64,000 bases of DNA from Sternotherus odoratus. Lineage: Eukaryota > Chordata > Testudines > Kinosternidae. Shown in pieces: positions 1 through 11,819 of the stretch (within the stretch, counting starts at the first letter, position 1; each line of letters opens with the position of its first letter). A model generated the notes under the pieces. That model had not been told where the DNA came from and did no database searches. It saw only the letters and a program-made list of their open reading frames with translations. The position numbers and the translations under genes are program-made. The stretch spans positions 40,202,319-40,266,318 of the forward strand of contig JAVMKO010000006.1 in the NCBI GenBank assembly GCA_032164245.1, read 5' to 3'.

Positions 1-675
1 CCAGGGTGCAGCATGGAGCCAGGACAGGCACGCAGCCTGCATTACCACCACTGTGTACCGCTGACCGGGAGCCGCCTGAGTTAAATGCATGCCCCATGCC
101 CCAACCCAAGCCCTGAGCCCCCTCCTGGACCCCAAACCCCTCATCCCTAGGCCCATCCCAGAGCCTCCACCCCCAACTGGAGCCTTCATCCCACTGCATC
201 CCAACCCTCTGCCCCAGCTCAGAGACCACTCCCACATCATGAACCCCTCATCCCTGGCCCCACCCCAGAGTCCACACTCCCAGCCCAGAGCCTCTCTTGA
301 ACCTCAACCTGCAGCCCCCTCCCATACTCCAAATCCCTTGGCCTCACTCCCTAGCCTGCAGCTTCCTCCTGCACCCCAAACTCCTCATCCCTAGCCAAGA
401 GCCCATATCGGCTCCTGCCACCAACACCCTGCCTCAACCCACAGCCCCCTCCCACATTCTAAATGCTTTGGCCCCAGCCAGAGCCCTCAACCCCTCCTGC
501 ACCCTAATCCTCTGCCACAGTCCAATGAAAGTGAGTGAGAGAGGGAAGAGCGAGCCACTGAGGGAGGGTGATTGTAGTGAGTGGGAAGTGGGGACTTAGG
601 GAAGGGACCAGGACCAGGCGGAGCCTTGGAAAAGGGGTCGGACTAGGGTGATTGGTTTTATGCGATTAGAAAGCT
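1..675. repeat. C-rich dispersed repeat, cut by the window start
   Basis: A strongly C-rich strand with loosely repeated phrases of the type CCCCAAACCCCTCATCC. The same phrase recurs in the GC-rich composite near 48055, so this is a dispersed repeat rather than a unique gene. It ends near an AGGGTGATTGG phrase, a weak match to the end of the 47365-48487 composite. The two long frames here are proline/serine-rich by-products of composition. Confidence 0.45.
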
Positions 676-1504
676 GACAACCCTAATACCTCAGGTGAAA
701 TTGCCAGATAATCTGGTTTTGGATCAAAATAATAGAAGTTTGTATGTTTTCCACCTGAAACTATCATCCACTCTAAACTTGTTCAAAATTCAGAATACAG
801 CTTCTTCTAAACATCAGGGTAAGTTTACTCAGAACTGCTCAAACTGTGGTAAACTTTGCACTATGCCTGGCTGGTTTATATTTTAAACCATTACTTACAA
901 CAGTTTTGCTGAGCTCTAGTCACTTGCCTGTGTTCATAATTTATTACTATTAGTAGTAAAAATAATAAAAGACCTAGCTATATGTAGTTCTTTTCATCAG
1001 TAGATCTCAAAGCACTTTATTATTATCCCTATTTTACAGGTAGAGAAACTGAAGCACACATGCACTGTCTGCTATGATTTCATAAATTTGATGTACATCC
1101 TTAACACAGAAAGGGGGAAAAGTAGGTTTGAACGTTTGGCACTGTCCCTGTATAAAAGCGCTAAATGCTGACTTCTTGATGGTATACCGTAATGAGATGC
1201 TGATGAATGTCCACATGAAACCAGGCCAAAGTGATCAAACCACACACTAAAGTACGAGTATGGCTTTTTGAATTTGGATTTGGATTGTTCTTTTTCTCAT
1301 TTGAGTATTTTTTCCTCTTTGCTATCAGTCATAGATTAATAGTCCGTAACCAAGCTCGCTTTCAGAAATGTCACATTTAACTGAAAAAAGAAAATCAGAA
1401 ATGAAAAAGTTAGCTGTATAACTCCTCTGGGTCCCTCTCTTACAAGGACTGTGGTTCTTCTGCTTCATTAACCAAACCAGAGTTAGAAGGGGTCAGCTAT
1501 CACA
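676..1504. other. No gene seen; possible old MIR-like fragment
   Basis: AT-rich DNA. About 990-1062 reads like the reverse complement of a MIR/CORE-SINE 3' half (CAAAGCACTTTATTATTATC, then a block like ATTTTACAGGTAGAGAAACT). Nothing else is recognised. Confidence 0.35.
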
Positions 1505-1890
1505 ACCGCTGCTGCTACAGCACCATCTGTCAAAAGAACCTCTACAGGCCCTGTCCCCACTCCAGCCTTTCTCTAAGCCTGCACCCCTCCCTCACTTCTT
1601 CCTGCCCTGCCTCTTTCCACCCCTTCCCCCACCTCTTCTTGTCCCTTCTCCTCCTCCATCTCTCCAGCGCCTCCTGCACATTACAGAACAGCTGATCACC
1701 AGCAGGCTGGAGGGGTTGAAAGGAAGGAGGAGGAGCCAGTTGGGAGGCAGGCAGCAGTTGGGAGGCACTGTGAGGTGAGAGGGAGGCACTGACCCATGGA
1801 GCTGCTAGTGGGTGCTGAGCACCCACTATTTTTTCCCATGGGTTCTCCATCTCTGGTGCCCCATGGAATCGGCACCTGTGCTTCAGAGCC
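1505..1890. repeat. Moderately GC-rich repeat-like segment
   Basis: A pyrimidine-rich left half (1540-1680) is followed by a purine-rich right half (1705-1790) and then by GTGCTGAGCACCCACTA, a phrase I associate with a common turtle repeat. A 150-codon minus frame covers it but is R/W/E-rich with no recognisable domain, so I treat it as composition. Confidence 0.35.
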
Positions 1891-2050
1891 CGAGTCACAA
1901 CTTCAAAACGACAATAGTGTATATACTGGAAAACAGAACTAAAATCCAGAAGCCCCAAGCGTGGTGTAATTTGCAAATTATATTGGAAGTTCACTTATTT
2001 ATGAGAGCAAACTTTCAGTGTGAACACTATGAAACTATGCAGTGTTGTAG

Positions 2051-2172
2051 CTATATTGGTACCAGGATATTAGATGGGCAAGGTGGACGAGGTCATCTCT
2101 TATTGGACCAACTTCTGTTGGTGAGAGAGACAAGCTTTTGAGTTATTCAGAGCTCTTCTTCAGGTCTGGGAA
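2051..2172 (+). repeat. Dispersed repeat, copy 1 of 2
   Basis: It shares a long similar stretch with 29448-29552: an AAGGTGG-type start, then GGACCAAC(T/C)TCTGTTG, GAGAGAGACAAGCTTT and AGAGCTCTTCTTCA in the same order. Both copies lie on the plus strand. The class is not identified. Confidence 0.6.
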
Positions 2173-2180
2173 ACTAACTC

Positions 2181-2475
2181 AGGACTGGTCTACACTATGG
2201 GGCGAGATTGTTCTAAGTTATGCAACATCAGCCATGTGAATAATGTAGCTGAAGTCGACGTACTTAGATCTACTTACTGTGGTGTCTTCGCTGTGGTGTG
2301 TCGATGGGAGATGCTTTCTCATCTATTCCCCTTGCGCTTCACATTGAGGTGGAATACTGGAGTCGATGCTAGAGCAATCAGCGGTCGATTTATGGTGTCT
2401 ATACTAGACACCATAAATTGACCCCTGCTGGATCAATCGCTGCCCGTTGATCCAGCCGCTAGTGTACATACAAGG
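2181..2475. mobile_element. Harbinger-type MITE
   Basis: The left end GGACTGGTCTACACTATGG and a right end containing AGTGTACATAC are imperfect inverted repeats. Internal GAAGTCGACGTACTTAGATC is shared in related form with the MITEs at 20858 and 63385. No coding capacity. Exact ends and target duplication are not clear. Confidence 0.6.
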
Positions 2476-3810
2476 TGGAACCAACCATTTAGGATAGGTA
2501 GTTAGCGCATATTTCAAGGGACCATTCAAGGTGAAGGGCCCATTAAGACTTCACCAGTCATAGGGAGGAAAAGAGATTGTTAGACAACAGGTGGTGTCAA
2601 CCTTCTTTCAAAATGTAGAGTATCCTAAGAATGAGGTTGTATTTATCACCACCATAACCTTTTCAAGATTATTCACTTAAAATAGATCTGAAAGAAGGGT
2701 AGGGGGAAAAATTGAAGCAGTTACCTGGAGGACATTGAATGCTGTTTAATCAATGGCATAACTGCTGCTGTCTTTGACAATGAGGACCTTTCTCTGATGC
2801 CAAGCAGCTATTGGTGTTAGCTGCCATAAAAGTAGCTATAACTCCAATGGACCATTGCAAGAGATATAGCGGCCATGAATCAAGGTAGTGGTTTGTGGAT
2901 TGCAAGTGCACTACTCTATCTATTATAAAGGACTGTGGGACAGCATCAAATCTATCTTAAAGAAAGTAGGTCAGACTCAACCGATGCTGGAGATGAATCT
3001 GAGTCATGGGGGGCATTTTAATTCAAACATTTTCAATTATACAAATAAAATCTTTAAAAAGCAGTTGGTATTTCCATTTAAATTGCTCTTAATATTTTTT
3101 TATCAAAACCTTTTTAAATCTTCATGCATATTTCAATCACATTAAAAAATGACAGGCTAAACTGATGGCTTCATTCTTTCTTTTGTAACAATTATTGGAC
3201 ATTATTCAACAATTATTCCACATCTGTCAGAACTTTCTAATGATGACGTGCAAGCAGTCCCCAAAGAATGTTGTATACGAAGAGCCTACATACTCTTCAA
3301 TATTATTCTGACTCAACATGCATCCATCTTTCTTCCAGGCTTTAAGCTCTGCTGTTTATCAAGCAAATCAGCAAATAAGTCAAAGCACAAGTCTAAACTG
3401 AATCAGCCTTATCAACAATATGGGAAATAGAATTCTTCTACTATTTTATGGCATACTATGCTATCAAAGCAAAGTCTTTATCCAAATCAGATTAAGCTTT
3501 ATCAGCAGATCACATGGAAGTAAATTACAGTGAAAGTTAAAAGGAGGTGAGGGTGAAAGATGGGAGAAGTAATCAGATCTCATATCTATCCTGCTTCCTG
3601 CTCTCTGGGTGGAAATTAACACAATCTAACAAGTATCATGTCACATGAAATTTACTAACACAAATCTTCAGCCTTCCTAAACATCCTCTGTAATCAATGG
3701 AAACACTGTTTATAAATCTCAGACATTCCCGTAAGGAAAAGCGTTGTTTGAGCAAAATAATGAAGGAAGATAAGGAAACCTGATGGTCATTGTATGGGCC
3801 ATTTCTTAGG
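2476..3810. other. No feature recognised
   Basis: AT-rich, apparently unique or very old DNA. Frames are short (85 codons at most) and none shows a domain I recognise. Confidence 0.5.
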
Positions 3811-4488
3811 CTTTGTCTACATGGAAACGTTTTTTTTTTGGTATATGTGTTTCTTCTGCAAGGATACTTGTCTAGCAATGCCAGTGTAGTGAAACAGTGT
3901 GCCTATAGTGCTTTGTACATTCCAGCTTGCACTTCTTCCTATGTGAATCATTGTGTTCACCCAACACTGCCCTTTTTCAAAATGGTCTCATAGAATTCTG
4001 GGCAGATAGCCCATGGTCCAGTGGTCTGCCACGGGACTCTGTGTATTCTGGGATTTTTCTTGGAGTGCATTGTGAGATGTAGTGAAACCAACAGACTCCT
4101 TTGATTCCTTTCATGGTATCCCATAATTCATCTGGCTTTATTGATCCAGCACAAATTCCAAACTGCAGTCAGGCAGCATGGCAAAAACCCTGCTGAGTGC
4201 CATGATGTTGACAGTCATTAATATGAACAGGATAGTACCTGGGATGTACTGGCAATTCTGCCACAAGACAGCTTTGTATGAATTGTGAAACAGCCACCAG
4301 CATAGCTGCTGTGAGGCAGTGTGCATACTGCTAGCGGTGGAGAACAATGAAACTGATCAGTTACCTCTACTTTCTGGAGAGGCTTCATGTGGTGGACTGT
4401 CACTCCTGGGCTTGACGGGTGGGGCAGGAGAGTGATGTACAACGGGGATAACCAGCAGTAGCTGTAGAACTTCAGGATGCGGACAGAT

Positions 4489-5024
4489 CAGGGGTGGGCA
4501 AACTACGGCCCGCGGGACCATCCCATCAGGCCCCCGGCTGGGAAGGCTGCCCCTCCCTCTTCCCCAGAGCCACACCGCATAGTGCTGCGGCCGGGGCTGC
4601 GTATTCAGCTCCTCCCCTGGAGCCGTGGCTGTGCGCTCCCCCCGTTCCCCCGGAGCCTCCTGGAGCACGTATATGAAGGGGGAGAAAGGGGGCTTGGGGG
4701 TTTCTCTGGAGGGGGCAGTCAGGGAGCAGGGTGGGTTGGATAGGGGGTGGGGGTTCTGGGGTGGGAGGGTGGATAGGAGTTGGGGCAGTCAGGGGACAGG
4801 GAGCAGGGGAGATGGGTAGGTGGTGAAGTCCTGGGAGGTGGTTAGGGGTCTCTGGAAGGGGCCGTCGGGGACAAGTTGGGTGGATGGGGGTTGGATGGGT
4901 CGGGGATTCTGAGGGGGCAGTTGGGGTGGGGAGTGGGAAGGGGCCGTATTGGGGGCAGGGCCGGCCCGCTATATAATTTCATAAACCCAATGTGGCCCTC
5001 GTGTCAAAAAGTTTGCCCACCCCG
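4489..5024. mobile_element. hAT non-autonomous element (family of 45236)
   Basis: It begins CAGGGGTGGGCAAACTAC and ends AGTTTGCCCACCCCG, inverted repeats shared with the element at 45236-46088. The interior is GC-rich on the left and a G-run-rich strand on the right. Flanks do not give a clean 8-bp duplication, and the last bases seem damaged. It sits inside the Harbinger relic and is therefore younger than it. Confidence 0.75.
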
Positions 5025-5131
5025 ATCTAGAAACCCACCACCTCCAGTTGCTGCCAGTCAGTAGATAACCAGATTGGCATTGGTAGATCAACTGCCAAGG
5101 CTGTTGTCATGGAGATGCGTGCTGCTCTTAG

Positions 5132-5245
5132 AGGATGCTGCTGCGCCAGATCATAAAACTGGGTAATGCACAGGTTATTGCCAGATTTGCACATTTCGGG
5201 TTCCTGAATTATACAAGTGTCATTGATGGGATCCATGTGCCTATT
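5132..5245 (+). pseudogene. Harbinger transposase fragment (DDE_Tnp_4 type)
   Basis: Read in the frame of 5132, the DNA encodes a stretch containing RQIIKLGN, FAHFGFLN and IDGIHVPI. These align in order with LLHRVINLGN, FAAMGFPN and IDGTHIPI of the intact transposase at 54408-55814. The aspartate of IDG is the first catalytic D of the family. A TAG stop lies directly upstream at 5129-5131 and no further homology is seen downstream, so this is a dead fragment of about 38 codons. The motif order makes chance resemblance unlikely; identification rests on comparison within the window. Confidence 0.8.
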
Positions 5246-5260
5246 ATTTTTTTTGTATGA

Positions 5261-6461
5261 AATTCCAAGGCATAATTTAAATCCCTATTTTTTCAGTAAT
5301 TGAAACTAATTAGCACAACTCATCTGAGTGCTCTTCCCTAGCCAATATCAGTCTCAATTGGTGTTCAGAAGTATACCAAACACTAACATGCAAGTCTCTA
5401 TTTTTCATAGCAAACAGCTCATGCTTATTATCATATTAAAGGATATGCCACTGGTTAAATCAAGCAATGAATATAAATAGCTGTATTACTGCCACAAAGC
5501 ATCGGTGTTTATTTAGTATATGTGAGTCTTGCATGCCTCTTTGATCTGGTTTTGAATAAGCCATTCCTGTTTTCATACAAAAAGGCTATTTGCAAACGAT
5601 GCAAGAGTATCAAATGCATTAAACATGGAATTAATCAACATAGAATGTTTACCTGTCACCCTACAGCCTAACATTCCTGCAACATTTTTAAAAATTGTTG
5701 AATTCCTCTGTACATATCTGGGTTCTGGAGCAAACTCTGGATGCCTTCCTTTTAGGCTTGTGAAAATCCAAGAGTGATATGGCTCCACTGAAGTCAAGGG
5801 CAGTTTTGTGATTGTGTCTCAGTGAAGGGTGTGAGCCATGGAAGTAGTTGAACACACTCCATCTAGAAGTGTGAGGACAATAAAGGCTGCTGATATTTTA
5901 TTTGTGGATTGTCTTGATTACAATGCATATGATAGGGTATCTGAAAGTTAATTTTACTTGCGTATGATCAGATAAACAGTCTTAATCTAGAATGCTCAAG
6001 TTTGCAGAAACCTACTTGTGCTCATTATGGGTACTGAACTTTATTGCTTACAAAAGGATTGTGTGTTGAATTATAAAACTAAGCACAGATGTCTTTATTT
6101 TGACAAAGCATACACTAACAGAAATTACCATGGGTGTTGAAAAAACAGAGATTATAATGGTACATGCTGCCAAAAATGTCATCCCAGTCACTGTACTAGA
6201 CAATTTAAAATGCGGCTTGTTGGATAACTGGACTCCCAGAGCCAAATATAAACAAATTTAAAGCAACTCATTAAGGTTGCATTGATTTAATGGAGATCAA
6301 AATTTTGGCCCCAACTATACTTAATAGGGAAATTTAGGGAGGAAAAATTCTATTCAAAAGAAAAGAACTTACACTCCTCTTAATTAGAGCTGGTTGGAAA
6401 ATAGTGAAATTTTTCATCAAAACTTGAAACATTTTCATGAACATTAATAAATACTGGCATC
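5261..6461. other. No gene; AT-rich
   Basis: Nothing recognised except a short piece at about 6386-6440 (AGAGCTGGTTGGAAAATAG), which resembles an AT-rich dispersed repeat also hinted at near 38735, 33960-34406 and 49155-49500. Confidence 0.45.
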
Positions 6462-6960
6462 CGAACATAAGAATAGCCATAATGGGTCAGACCAATGGTC
6501 CATTTAGCCCAGTATCCTGTTCTGACAGTGGCCAGTGCCAGATGCTTGAAAAGGAATGAACAGAACAGGGCAATCATCAAGTGATCCATCCTTTGTTGTC
6601 CAATCCCAGCATCTGACAGTCAGATCAAGGGACATCCAGATCAAGGGGTTACATCCCTGCCCATTTTGGCTAATACCCCTTGATGGACCTATCCTCCATG
6701 AATTTACCTAATTCTTTTTTGAATGCAGTTATAGCTTTGGCCTTTACAACATGCTCTGGCAACAAGTTTGACAGGTTGACTGTGCGTTGTTTGAAGTAGT
6801 ACTTCCTTTTTGTTTTGTTTTTTAAACCTGCTGCCTGTTAATTGCATGGGTGATCCCTGGTTCTTATGTTATGCGAAGGGGTAAATAACACTTCCTAATT
6901 CATTTTCTCCATGCCATTCATGATTTTGTTATATTTGGGTCTCCTAATGTATATATGTAA
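6462..6960 (-). mobile_element. CR1-type LINE 3' fragment
   Basis: The plus strand reads AACATAAGAATAGCCATAAT, then GGGTCAGACCAATGGTCCAT, a phrase I recognise as the complement of a sauropsid CR1/L3-type 3' region. It continues with CAATCATCAAGTGATCCATC and TGAATTTACCTAATTC. Diverged, no open frame. Confidence 0.65.
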
Positions 6961-9109
6961 GTATACAGTCAGGAATTGCTATACCACACCTTTACTGGGA
7001 AGAGTGATGGCACTCAGTAGAGCTTTCCCCTCCAATACAGTAAATACCAGTGGCACCAAGGGTCAGATTCTGATGGGAATTAGTGATTTTCAGATTAGTT
7101 GGTAATTTTATCATCAGGGAAAAATAATAAACATCAAATGATATGGCACCAGTTCACCATTAGCCTGGAAGCAGAAAATAAACAAAAGCTTTTCAATGTG
7201 GCTATATTTGATTACATTTCCTCTTGTAAGCAACACTGAACTCCCTCCACGTTTTCCCATACTAGTAATGAGAAGGCGCTGCACTACAAGTGTCAGATGT
7301 CATAGTTCCTTAGTATAACAGCAAGAAACATCACTGTAAAAGGCTCTTACAGAACTTTCCCTGAATTAACTGCCGACTGATGACCACACTCTCAAGTGAT
7401 GTTGTTATGAACTATAAGATCAACCTTCAACTTCTGCACTGTTGCCAAGTCTTTCATGTATCTTGGCAGCAGTTTCAATGGTATGTTCGTACAAATGGAA
7501 GGAATTGGTGGGCCAATGATACAATGAGAATATGTTTTAGAGTTCAAGAGAACTCTAAGAGTTTATATTGCACCGATTCAGATGCAGGCCAGGCACCTTT
7601 CTAACATCTTAAAACAAACAGCAGAAATTGGTGGTCTGAAAGTAAGAAAGATAAATATTTGCCAAGTTAGACACTTATTGGAGGGAATGCCTTTGTGCTG
7701 GAGCTTTGTAAGCCTTTTTTCTATCTTCTCAACAATTTAACATCCATGGGGTGACATTTCTCCCCTCCTCCCGCCTCAGCCCACTCCACCCGAAGTCAAG
7801 GGCAAAGCTCCCACTGACTTCAATGGGGCCATGTTTTTTGCTTCTGTTGTTTCTGGCCAACAAGTTAAGACTGCAGCCTCTTTATTTTCTGAAATAAACA
7901 CACCTCATTCAGCTAATGTGGGACATAGCTTTGTTTAAATACTTGTCTAAAACCTTTCGAGGACAGTTTTCAACGTTCTGTTTTAAACCATGGCACACTT
8001 CATACTGTTGGCCAGCTCAGACAGATGTATTTTCTGAAGTTTAGATCCACTTTTAAAAACCGTTTCAGATGCTTTTGGATTACCAAGCCTGAATCCATAT
8101 GGTCTATACATTCAGAGGGAAATCAGTCATCCCAAACTGCTCTCCAGGAGGAATCCTCTCAGAGCAGGTGTGTCTGTTCATGGTATTGTTCTCCACTTTC
8201 TTAAATCTAATCATCAGAACTGTGGAAACCCCGAAATCTGGTGAGAAGCCCTTTTTGTAAAAGTCCCTATCTAGGCATGTGAGGTTTTATACAGCCTTCA
8301 TTACTTTGGTACATCAATCCCCATTGAGTCTACATGAGGAGTGAACCAGTATTAAAAAGACATCTTTCAGGCTATGATGCCATACCCATGTAATCACCAC
8401 TTAGGCCTAATCCACAATATAATGCATTCAGGCACACCCTCCATTGGCACAGAACCTCATTGAAGTCTGAGTCTCTGTGCAGAATTGCATATCTCATGGT
8501 GAGATTAGGCCCTAATCAGGTATGTGTCCTGCCCTCTGGGTACAGTTAGCCAATGAAAGTTCCATGATGACATAATAATGCTATATTGTATTTCATTGGC
8601 TGAGTATATTATCAGTCAGTCTCCTTCTGGGTAGTTGTGTAATTAGAATTCAGCCTACCAATGTAGCTGAATTTAAACTCCCTTTCTAAAAACATTTGTT
8701 GCTACCCTTTTAGATAGCTTTACTCTAAACACATACCCCCAAAGTGAGTAACCATTCTGAAAGAAGGAAGTTATGGTACAGGGTAAATTCTTAGTTATGA
8801 TTTTACTTAATATTTATTATTTTGTAACTGAAACCTAGCTATCTTGTACTTTTTGTAGTTATGTGCATGTCTTTTAATGTTTAATTTGCTTCTGTTCATG
8901 GCTCTTTGTCAAAGTTTCATTGCATAAAACTCTAGTTCTGTGGAAATATTAAAAGTTATTGCTGTAGTTGACTATCTTGGGGCCAAATCCTGAAGTCTTT
9001 ATTCAGTTCTTATTCAAAACTCCCATTGAAAAAACCCCCCTGCATAAAGACCTTTAGGATTTGGCCTTTTGAGAATACCGTTCATGTTGTTTTAGGCTGG
9101 GAGCCAGAT
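6961..9109. other. No gene; short repeat scraps
   Basis: Mostly AT-rich with no long frames. 7785-7835 holds CACTGACTTCAATGGGG, and about 8977-9065 holds GGGGCCAAATCCTGAAGTC, both scraps of a dispersed repeat seen again near 17935, 24735 and 50505. TAGGCCTAAT near 8403 and ATTAGGCCCTAAT near 8504 form a loose inverted repeat. Confidence 0.4.
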
Positions 9110-9300
9110 GTATGTCACTTCTCCTCCCTTTACTCTTCAGAAAGGAGTCTGAAAATAACCATTTGGTTCATGATTATGCATTTCTGACCTGAACATTTTT
9201 CAACAACAGAAGGGAGAGGGCACCCCTTTTTGTGTGTGGAAAGTTGGCAACTTTGGGACTAAGGAATTGTGTACACACAAGTTATATTGCTTTGACCATT
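9110..9300 (+). repeat. Dispersed repeat, inverse partner of 16185-16365
   Basis: GAGTCTGAAAATAACCATT, GCATTTCTGACCTGAAC, TTTGGGACTAAGGAATTGTG and TTGCTTTGACC occur here in order. The reverse complement of about 16185-16365 has the same blocks in the same order. The family is not identified. Confidence 0.7.
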
Positions 9301-9739
9301 TCAAGTATAAATAGTTTATACATTTTTAAATATTAAAAAAAAAAATCAACTTAACTTTTAGTACCGCAGAAACAGTGTGGAAAATCCATGAGCCGTGCTG
9401 TGAATGAAAGAGCTCCCTCACTTCATTATTTTGAAAGTTCTGAACTGTAGTTTTCAGTAATAGATGTCGAGAGATGTCTGTTTGGACTAGGGAGTGTTCA
9501 GTCTTCCTAGCAAACGTTGTGTGGCAGTTCAGGGACAATTGTTGGTGTAATGCTGGAGCTCTAGGGAATGAATGTTTTGACACTCCCCCTCACCAGTCAA
9601 AGTTTAAAAAAAAAATAGTTGGCAATTTCCACCTGCTCCCTTCCCCCCCTCCCCCCCATAACTCCCATTATGGAGAGGAGATGCTCTGGAACTGCACATG
9701 TAAAAACAGGAGTGTGAATAAAATCAAGCTACAAGTTAC

Positions 9740-10260
9740 CTAAAAGCTATGCCTTTTCTGCTTTTCCTTTTTATAATTCCTTATTCTCTTTCTTTCTTTA
9801 TTTCCCCCAGTTTAATTATTCCCCCCCCCCCATTTCTACTCAGTTTCTTTTCCCTTCTATCAAATTCTGTTTGTTCATTCCCCTTCGTGTTTATTTCCTG
9901 TTCTCTGCTTATGTTTCTCTTCACCACTCTTATCCTCGGACTTCCTCTTCCCTTCCCCAGGCTCACTAGCCACTCTCTCGCTCTCTTTGCAAATCTTCCA
10001 TCTCTTTCTATTCTCCCTTTTCTTCCTCAGTCTCTTCTTTCATCTCCTTACACCTCTAAATGTGTCTCTCTTCCCCTCCCAACTTTTTTGCTCTTTCTTT
10101 TTCCTTCCATCATCTGCCTGGTTCTGCCAACCTTCAACCCCTTTCCTCACCCTACTCTTTCCCTCCCTCCTTGATTCTTCCATCACTCAGTTTCTTTCTC
10201 TCTCTCTCTCCCTCCATCAAGACAAGACTGTCCTTTTTCTTCCCCTTGCCTCCAGCAAAG
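9740..10260 (+). repeat. About 500 bp pyrimidine-rich tract
   Basis: The plus strand is almost entirely C and T for about 500 bp, with short purine interruptions, a C run at about 9821-9830 and a CTCTCTCTCTC run near 10200. The open frames (up to 148 codons) are rich in L/F/P/S and are a by-product of the composition. Confidence 0.8.
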
Positions 10261-10716
10261 AGCTTCTGGTCAGGCAGACTTCCCCTTTTGTGTTTCAATT
10301 TTTGTGACTTCATGCCCAAGGACTTTGAGGCATATAAAACCTGGACCACACAATGTGAGAATGTAGGCACTGGGGTGGCCTCTAGAAGCAGTCACTTGCG
10401 TCTTCCCTCTATTTTTAACAGACCTCAGATCCTAGAGCTGAAAGGGATCTTGGGCTCACTTCTAGTCAACAGGCTCATCTGCCTGACCGTAAAGTTTTCC
10501 ATCTAAAAATCAGCTGAACTATGTGACCTGAAACTTTTTTGTTTTGCGTCCCAGTAATAAACCTCCTTCCTGAACAAACACACAAGAGAGGCTTTTAATA
10601 ATAACAATACAATAACTCTTGGAGGTTTAGTTCTAAATGGATAGGCATGCCCTGAGTGACAGAAAGGAGATATTTACTCTCACGTCCCACTGAAGGGAGG
10701 TGATTATCTTAGGATG

Positions 10717-11267
10717 ACCACACGCAGGGCCAGCAACAGGGGGTACTACGGGTAGAGCTGTACCGGGCCCCGCACTTTAGGGGAGCCCCGGTACAGCTCT
10801 ACCCGTAGTCATCCGGCGTGGCTCTCCCCCGGACGAGCGTGTGTCCCCGGCCGAGCAGTGAGCCCGGCCGGCAGCAGTGGCTCAGTCCGGGGAGGGGAGG
10901 AGGGAGGGAGCAGCAAGGGCAGCTCACGCTGCTCGCTGCTCCCGGGCTCTCGCTCCTAGCTGCGGCCAGCTGTCAGCTGGGGGGCGCCGGCTGGGCTGGG
11001 CTGGGGGCCCCCCAGCCGCTGTCAGCTGGGGGGGGGCGCCGGCTGGGCTGGGCTGGGGGCCCCCCAGCTGCTGTCAGCTGGGGGGGGGAGCGCCGGCTGG
11101 GCTGGGGGGCCCCCAGCCACTGTCGGCTGGGCTGGGGGGGCCACGGCTGGGCTGGGGGGCCCCCAGCTGCTGTCGGCTGGGCTGGAGGGAGCCCAGCTGG
11201 GCTGGGGGCCCCCCAAACTATCAGAGTAGGGGGCCCCCAAATTTCTGTCGCCGGCCCTGACCACACG
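10717..11267 (+). mobile_element. hAT non-autonomous element with 8-bp target duplication
   Basis: The element proper is 10725-11259 (535 bp). It begins CAGGGCCAGCAACAG and ends CTGTCGCCGGCCCTG, inverted repeats with hAT-like CAGGG termini. It is flanked by identical ACCACACG copies at 10717-10724 and 11260-11267. Near the left end, TACGGGTAGAGCTGTACCG is mirrored by CGGTACAGCTCTACCCGTA. The right half is a GC-rich array of GGCTGGGCTGGGGG units. Several overlapping GC-rich frames are not genes. A second family member lies in inverse orientation at 25963-26424. Confidence 0.92.
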
Positions 11268-11819
11268 TCTTGTCATCTTTTATTAGTCACATCATATGCT
11301 TGATGAACACAACACTTCTTTATATTCCCCTGACATTTTGCATGTCTCATAAATAGAGACTAACTATCATCCTCAGGGCAAAGACTGAATCAAAATACAG
11401 ATCAATGAGCTTTTGTAGGAACAGTCCAAAATTAGTTTTAAACTTTGAATTATCTATGTACAGTGTGAAAAGTCTCTTCAATGCTTTATTTACGAGTTCC
11501 AGGGAGAAAATGCAGTTGAATAAGACATAGCTTAAGGTCAAACATACCAGTTTTTTCTGTATCAATCAAAGGGAGCAGAACACTTTCTGCCTCTAACTGG
11601 AGAACTTTGAGGGACTGATTCTCAGGACCTGCCAAGTTACACTTGGTGCAAATCCAGCGGGAGGACCAAATTTTACTTAAGCCAGCTTTTACTTTCCCCT
11701 CATCTTTGGGGGCCTGTGCATTGGCCCGGTCTCTGGTCCAATTAGAGTAACTTTCAGGCTGCTCTATCTTGTACCAGCTGGATAAAGGAGTGACATAAGC
11801 CCCTTATGTCAGCAACTGA
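11268..11819. other. No feature recognised
   Basis: AT-rich with short frames only; the 72-codon minus frame at 11347-11565 has no recognisable domain. Confidence 0.5.

Larger units (their letters stand above)
3811..5260 (+). mobile_element. Decayed autonomous Harbinger relic, split by a hAT
   Basis: The left edge GCTTTGTCTACATGGAAACG resembles Harbinger ends in this window. Near the right side (5132-5245) a transposase fragment survives in one frame. A separate 536-bp hAT (4489-5024) interrupts the body. No matching right end is visible after 5260, so the copy is probably 3' truncated. It is far more diverged than the intact copy at 51428 and may be a different Harbinger family. Confidence 0.6.

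Noticed and set aside
1542..1994. 150-codon minus frame as a gene
   Set aside because: Low-complexity and R/W/E-rich; it spans a segment I associate with a common repeat.
9749..10506. Frames of 141, 106 and 148 codons as membrane proteins
   Set aside because: They are rich in L/F/S/P only because the strand is C/T-rich. No start context or domain.
10818..11303. Overlapping frames in the 10.7 kb hAT
   Set aside because: Glycine/alanine/proline translations of GGCTGGGCTGGGG units inside a non-autonomous element.
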